Positions 63,127-64,000 of a DNA stretch of 64,000 bases are shown piece after piece. Numbering within the stretch: position 1 is the stretch's first letter; the number at the start of each line of letters is the position of its first letter. Made by a program: the position numbers and the translations under genes. The notes under the pieces were generated by a model, which saw only the letters and a list, made by a program, of their open reading frames with translations, was not told where the DNA came from and made no database searches. The stretch is from Bacteroides sp. M10 (GTDB lineage: Bacteria > Bacteroidota > Bacteroidia > Bacteroidales > Bacteroidaceae): contig NZ_CP060488.1 of assembly GCF_014334015.1 (NCBI RefSeq), forward strand, positions 888,501 to 952,500, read 5' to 3'.

Positions 63127-64000
63127 ATGATAAAACTTCAGGAAAAAATTGGATATGGTTTGGGCGATATGGCTTCTTCTATGTTTTGGAAGTTGTTCGG
63201 CTCCTATCTGATGATTTTTTATACAGATGTTTTCGGAATGTCTGCTGCAGTAGTAGGTACGATGTTTCTCGTCACCCGTATATGGGATTCCGCGTTTGAC
63301 CCGATTGTCGGTGTAATAGCCGACCGGACTCAATCACGCTGGGGAAAATTTCGTCCTTATCTATTATATCTGGCCATCCCTTTTGCATTGATAGGAATAC
63401 TCACATTTATGACTCCGGATTTAAGTGACACCGGCAAAATAGTGTATGCCTATATAACCTATTCGCTGATGATGATGGTGTATTCGGCCATTAATGTGCC
63501 TTATGCTTCATTACTCGGTGTCATAAGCCCGGAATCAAAAGACCGGAATACACTCTCCACCTACCGTATGACATTTGCGTATATCGGCAGTTTTATCGCG
63601 TTGCTCTTGTTTATGCCGATGGTCAATTTCTTCAGTAAAGACCATAGTGAACAATACGGTTGGATGATGAGTGTCGTTGTCATTGCCGTGTCATGTGCTT
63701 TGCTTTTTTACGGATGCTTTGCCTGGACAGAAGAACGCGTAAAGCCTATCCGGGAACAGCAGAACTCATTGAAAACTGATTTGTCGGACTTACTTCATAA
63801 CCGTCCCTGGTGGATTCTTTTAGGAGCCGGGATTGCCGCTTTGGTGTTCAACTCCATTCGCGACGGGGCAACAGTGTATTACTTCAAATACTATATCGTA
63901 GAGGAAGAACATGCCTCTATTTCTCTGCTCGGCATTTCTTTTGTGTTAAGCGGGCTATATCTGGCAGTGGGGCAAGCTGCCAATATTTTAGGAGTCATTC
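63127..64000 (+). CDS. GPH-family sugar:cation symporter, 3' end outside the window
   Basis: The visible 291 codons encode an inner-membrane transporter of the glycoside-pentoside-hexuronide type. It opens with KIGYGLGDMASSMFWKLFGSYLMIFYTDVFG and carries the family motif DPIVGVIADRTQSRWGKFRPYLL between helices 2 and 3. About eight membrane segments are seen before the window ends. It would bring mannobiose or mannosylglucose (or released monosaccharides) into the cytoplasm for the adjacent phosphorylase. A transporter of this type also sits next to the phosphorylase in the B. fragilis and B. ovatus mannan loci, from memory. It starts 16 bases after GH130, in the same operon. Confidence 0.92.
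   Translation, partial: MIKLQEKIGYGLGDMASSMFWKLFGSYLMIFYTDVFGMSAAVVGTMFLVTRIWDSAFDPIVGVIADRTQSRWGKFRPYLLYLAIPFALIGILTFMTPDLSDTGKIVYAYITYSLMMMVYSAINVPYASLLGVISPESKDRNTLSTYRMTFAYIGSFIALLLFMPMVNFFSKDHSEQYGWMMSVVVIAVSCALLFYGCFAWTEERVKPIREQQNSLKTDLSDLLHNRPWWILLGAGIAALVFNSIRDGATVYYFKYYIVEEEHASISLLGISFVLSGLYLAVGQAANILGVI

Overview
The window is from a Bacteroides chromosome, most like the B. ovatus / B. xylanisolvens / B. thetaiotaomicron group (an inference). The evidence is the density of SusC/SusD pairs, two hybrid two-component regulators with periplasmic propellers, many lipoprotein glycosidases, BACON domains, and promoters of the Bacteroides type (-33 TTTG, -7 TAnnTTTG) with A-rich ribosome-entry regions. 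It is almost entirely three polysaccharide/sugar utilization loci (PULs) plus an ahpCF peroxide-defence operon. No tRNA, rRNA or CRISPR array was seen.

Region 1 (2-12432, + strand) is a ribose/nucleoside scavenging locus of the rbs type. It holds the tail of a probable NrtR-like regulator, two ribokinases, a SusC/SusD pair, a GH35-like lipoprotein, a BACON/FISUMP lipoprotein, a nucleoside hydrolase and a GRP-family ribose permease. It ends at a bidirectional terminator (12451-12492).

Region 2 (12524-29655) is a divergent PUL. The minus arm runs susC, susD, a BACON protein with two GH16-like domains, a GH18, then a strong terminator whose stem carries the promoter of a separate EEP/metallophosphoesterase fusion gene. 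The plus arm has a hybrid two-component regulator, a single-domain GH16-like protein and a GH95-like enzyme. The target glycan cannot be named from the sequence, and this is the least familiar system in the window.

Region 3 (29819-32763, - strand) is ahpC-ahpF with a clear promoter, followed by a 740-base gene-free stretch holding a cluster of related inverted repeats.

Region 4 (32764-64000) is a large mannan-type PUL. A divergent regulator is followed by two SusC/SusD pairs, a three-repeat surface glycan-binding lipoprotein, GH26, GH27, GH26, GH36, GH43, two GH51, a GH130_1 mannosylglucose phosphorylase and a GPH-type symporter cut by the window end. The likely route is cleavage of (galacto)mannan by surface GH26, removal of galactose by GH27/GH36, uptake, and phosphorolysis of mannosylglucose by GH130. 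A mannobiose 2-epimerase is expected just outside the window. GH43 and the GH51 pair suggest arabinose (or xylose) decorations. An intact 1.1-kb IS630-family element, with an HIV-like U UUU UUA frameshift site, sits between the binding-protein gene and the first GH26. It duplicated a TA whose A is the first base of the GH26 start codon.
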